A stretch of DNA of 33,726 nucleotides. Origin: Flavobacteriia bacterium (GTDB lineage Bacteria; Bacteroidota; Bacteroidia; Flavobacteriales_D; Crocinitomicaceae). The notes below the pieces were generated by a model. That model saw only the letters and a program-made list of their open reading frames with translations. It had not been told where the DNA came from and searched no databases. The position numbers and the translations under genes are program-made. Position 1 is the first letter of the stretch. Each line of letters opens with the position of its first letter. Shown one piece after another: positions 32,789 through 33,726 of the stretch. The DNA is taken from the NCBI GenBank assembly GCA_947455255.1, contig CANGOA010000014.1, forward strand, positions 1 to 33,726. Direction: 5' to 3'.

Positions 32789-33726
32789 ATGAATTACGAC
32801 AATTTTGAATTACCATTAGTGCAATTTTCTTCTGACTCAGAAAATGAAGCAGAATTTATTCCTTTAATTACCCAAGAGGAAGAAGAGTCTATGAATAAAC
32901 AAGATTTCCCTAGTGAATTGCCAATTTTACCTTTAAGAAATAATGTCTTGTTTCCAGGAGTAGTGATTCCAATCACAGTTGGACGAGATAAATCTATTCG
33001 ATTGATTCAAGATGCTAATAAAGGCGATAAAATCATTGGTGTAGTTTCTCAAAAAGACCAAGATGTGGAAAGTCCTGAATTAAAAGACTTACACAAAATT
33101 GGTACCGTTGCGCAAATCATTCGAATGCTTAAAATGCCGGATGGAAGTACAACGGTTATCATTCAAGGTAGAAGAAGGTTTAAATTAGGTAAAGAGACAC
33201 AAAGCGAGCCTTATCTGAAATCGACTATTAAGTTGCTTAACGAAAAACCTTACGATAAAAAGTCACAAGAAATGGAAGCGGTTTTTGCTTCTATCAAAGA
33301 GAATGCTTTAGAGATTATTCGTCAAAGTCCAAACATACCTTCTGAAGCATCGTTTGCCATTGGTAACATTGATAGTCCAACTTTTTTGGTGAATTTCATT
33401 TGTTCCAATATGAACGCGGATGTTTCTAAAAAACAACAATTATTAGAAGAGTTGGATTTGAAAAAGCGTTCTTATTTAGTATTACAACATTTGTCACTTG
33501 AAACAGAAGTTCTTAAAATAAGAAATGAAGTTCAGTCGAAAGTGCGACATGACATTGACAAACAGCAACGTGAATATTTCTTAAATCAACAAATAAGAAC
33601 AATTCAAGAAGAATTAGGGGACAATCCACAAGAACAAGATGTTCAAGATCTACAAGAACGTGCGAAGTTGAAAAAGTGGGATGAGAAAGTAGCTAAAATA
33701 TTTGCGAAAGAATTGAATAAATTCCA
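32789..33726 (+). CDS. lon: ATP-dependent protease Lon, N-terminal part
   Basis: The reading frame runs from ATG 32789 off the end of the window; about 312 residues are visible of the roughly 800 usual for Lon. After an acidic N-terminal extension (about 1-40, with EEEES) comes the Lon substrate-recognition domain starting LPILPLRNNVLFPGVV (about 47-62), then the QGRRRFKL strand, a helical region, and the long helix KVRHDIDKQQREYFLNQQI leading to IQEELG (about 251-275). The AAA+ and protease domains lie outside. Lon degrades damaged and short-lived regulatory proteins in the cytosol. Its leader contains nested inverted repeats. Confidence 0.95.
   Translation, partial: MNYDNFELPLVQFSSDSENEAEFIPLITQEEEESMNKQDFPSELPILPLRNNVLFPGVVIPITVGRDKSIRLIQDANKGDKIIGVVSQKDQDVESPELKDLHKIGTVAQIIRMLKMPDGSTTVIIQGRRRFKLGKETQSEPYLKSTIKLLNEKPYDKKSQEMEAVFASIKENALEIIRQSPNIPSEASFAIGNIDSPTFLVNFICSNMNADVSKKQQLLEELDLKKRSYLVLQHLSLETEVLKIRNEVQSKVRHDIDKQQREYFLNQQIRTIQEELGDNPQEQDVQDLQERAKLKKWDEKVAKIFAKELNKF

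Overview
The window is AT-rich DNA from a Bacteroidota member, most likely a flavobacterium (Flavobacteriales; a Fluviicola/Crocinitomicaceae-like lineage is a guess from gene style only). The signs are a type IX secretion (T9SS) type B sorting domain, a PorP/SprF family protein, a PorE-like OmpA lipoprotein-type protein, DUF4369/TlpA redox proteins, TAnnTTTG promoter elements, and very few Shine-Dalgarno sequences.

Layout. 1-107: the 3' end of a 5S rRNA gene and its terminator. 298-1687: an IS3-family insertion sequence (25-bp imperfect inverted repeats, 3-bp TCT target duplication), inserted between a small DUF465/YdcH gene (minus strand) and what looks like that gene's own terminator. 2177-4240 (minus): TPR/PD40/OmpA protein. 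4299-6140 (plus): Nif3-like protein and a zinc-ribbon coiled-coil protein, closed by a strong terminator. 6381-10976 (minus): a giant PKD-repeat surface protein with a T9SS type B C-terminus. 11159-19364 (plus): a tight eight-gene run: M43 metalloprotease, PorP/SprF protein, LpxK, purine nucleoside phosphorylase (broken by an in-frame TAG), GatB, two tandem TlpA-like thioredoxins, and an LpxH-type phosphoesterase. 19376-21309 (minus): an unrecognised membrane protein and proline dehydrogenase. 21417-22514 (plus): AroB. 22519-22872 (minus): MerR regulator. 22918-23532 (plus): NlpC/P60 hydrolase. 23533-24006 (minus): GtrA-like protein. 24170-28274 (plus): MltF-like lytic transglycosylase, MiaA, and an ABC ATPase/FtsX-like permease pair. 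28339-29883: a third TlpA-like protein. 29925-31097: MFS transporter. 31077-32549 (minus): class V aminotransferase-fold enzyme. 32789-end: the start of lon.

Themes. Much of the window serves the cell envelope: lipid A synthesis (LpxK, LpxH), peptidoglycan turnover (MltF, NlpC/P60), T9SS secretion and surface proteins, and periplasmic redox (three TlpA-like proteins). The rest is housekeeping (GatB, MiaA, AroB, Lon, ProDH). No CRISPR array, tRNA, prophage or defence island is visible.

The points most worth a second look are the TAG inside the purine nucleoside phosphorylase gene, the CRP/FNR-like operator at about -42 of the ydcH promoter, the IS landing between ydcH and its terminator together with an early stop in its orfA, the ABC ATPase lacking its switch histidine, and the nested inverted repeats in the lon leader. 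I did not find a convincing wholly new multi-gene system.
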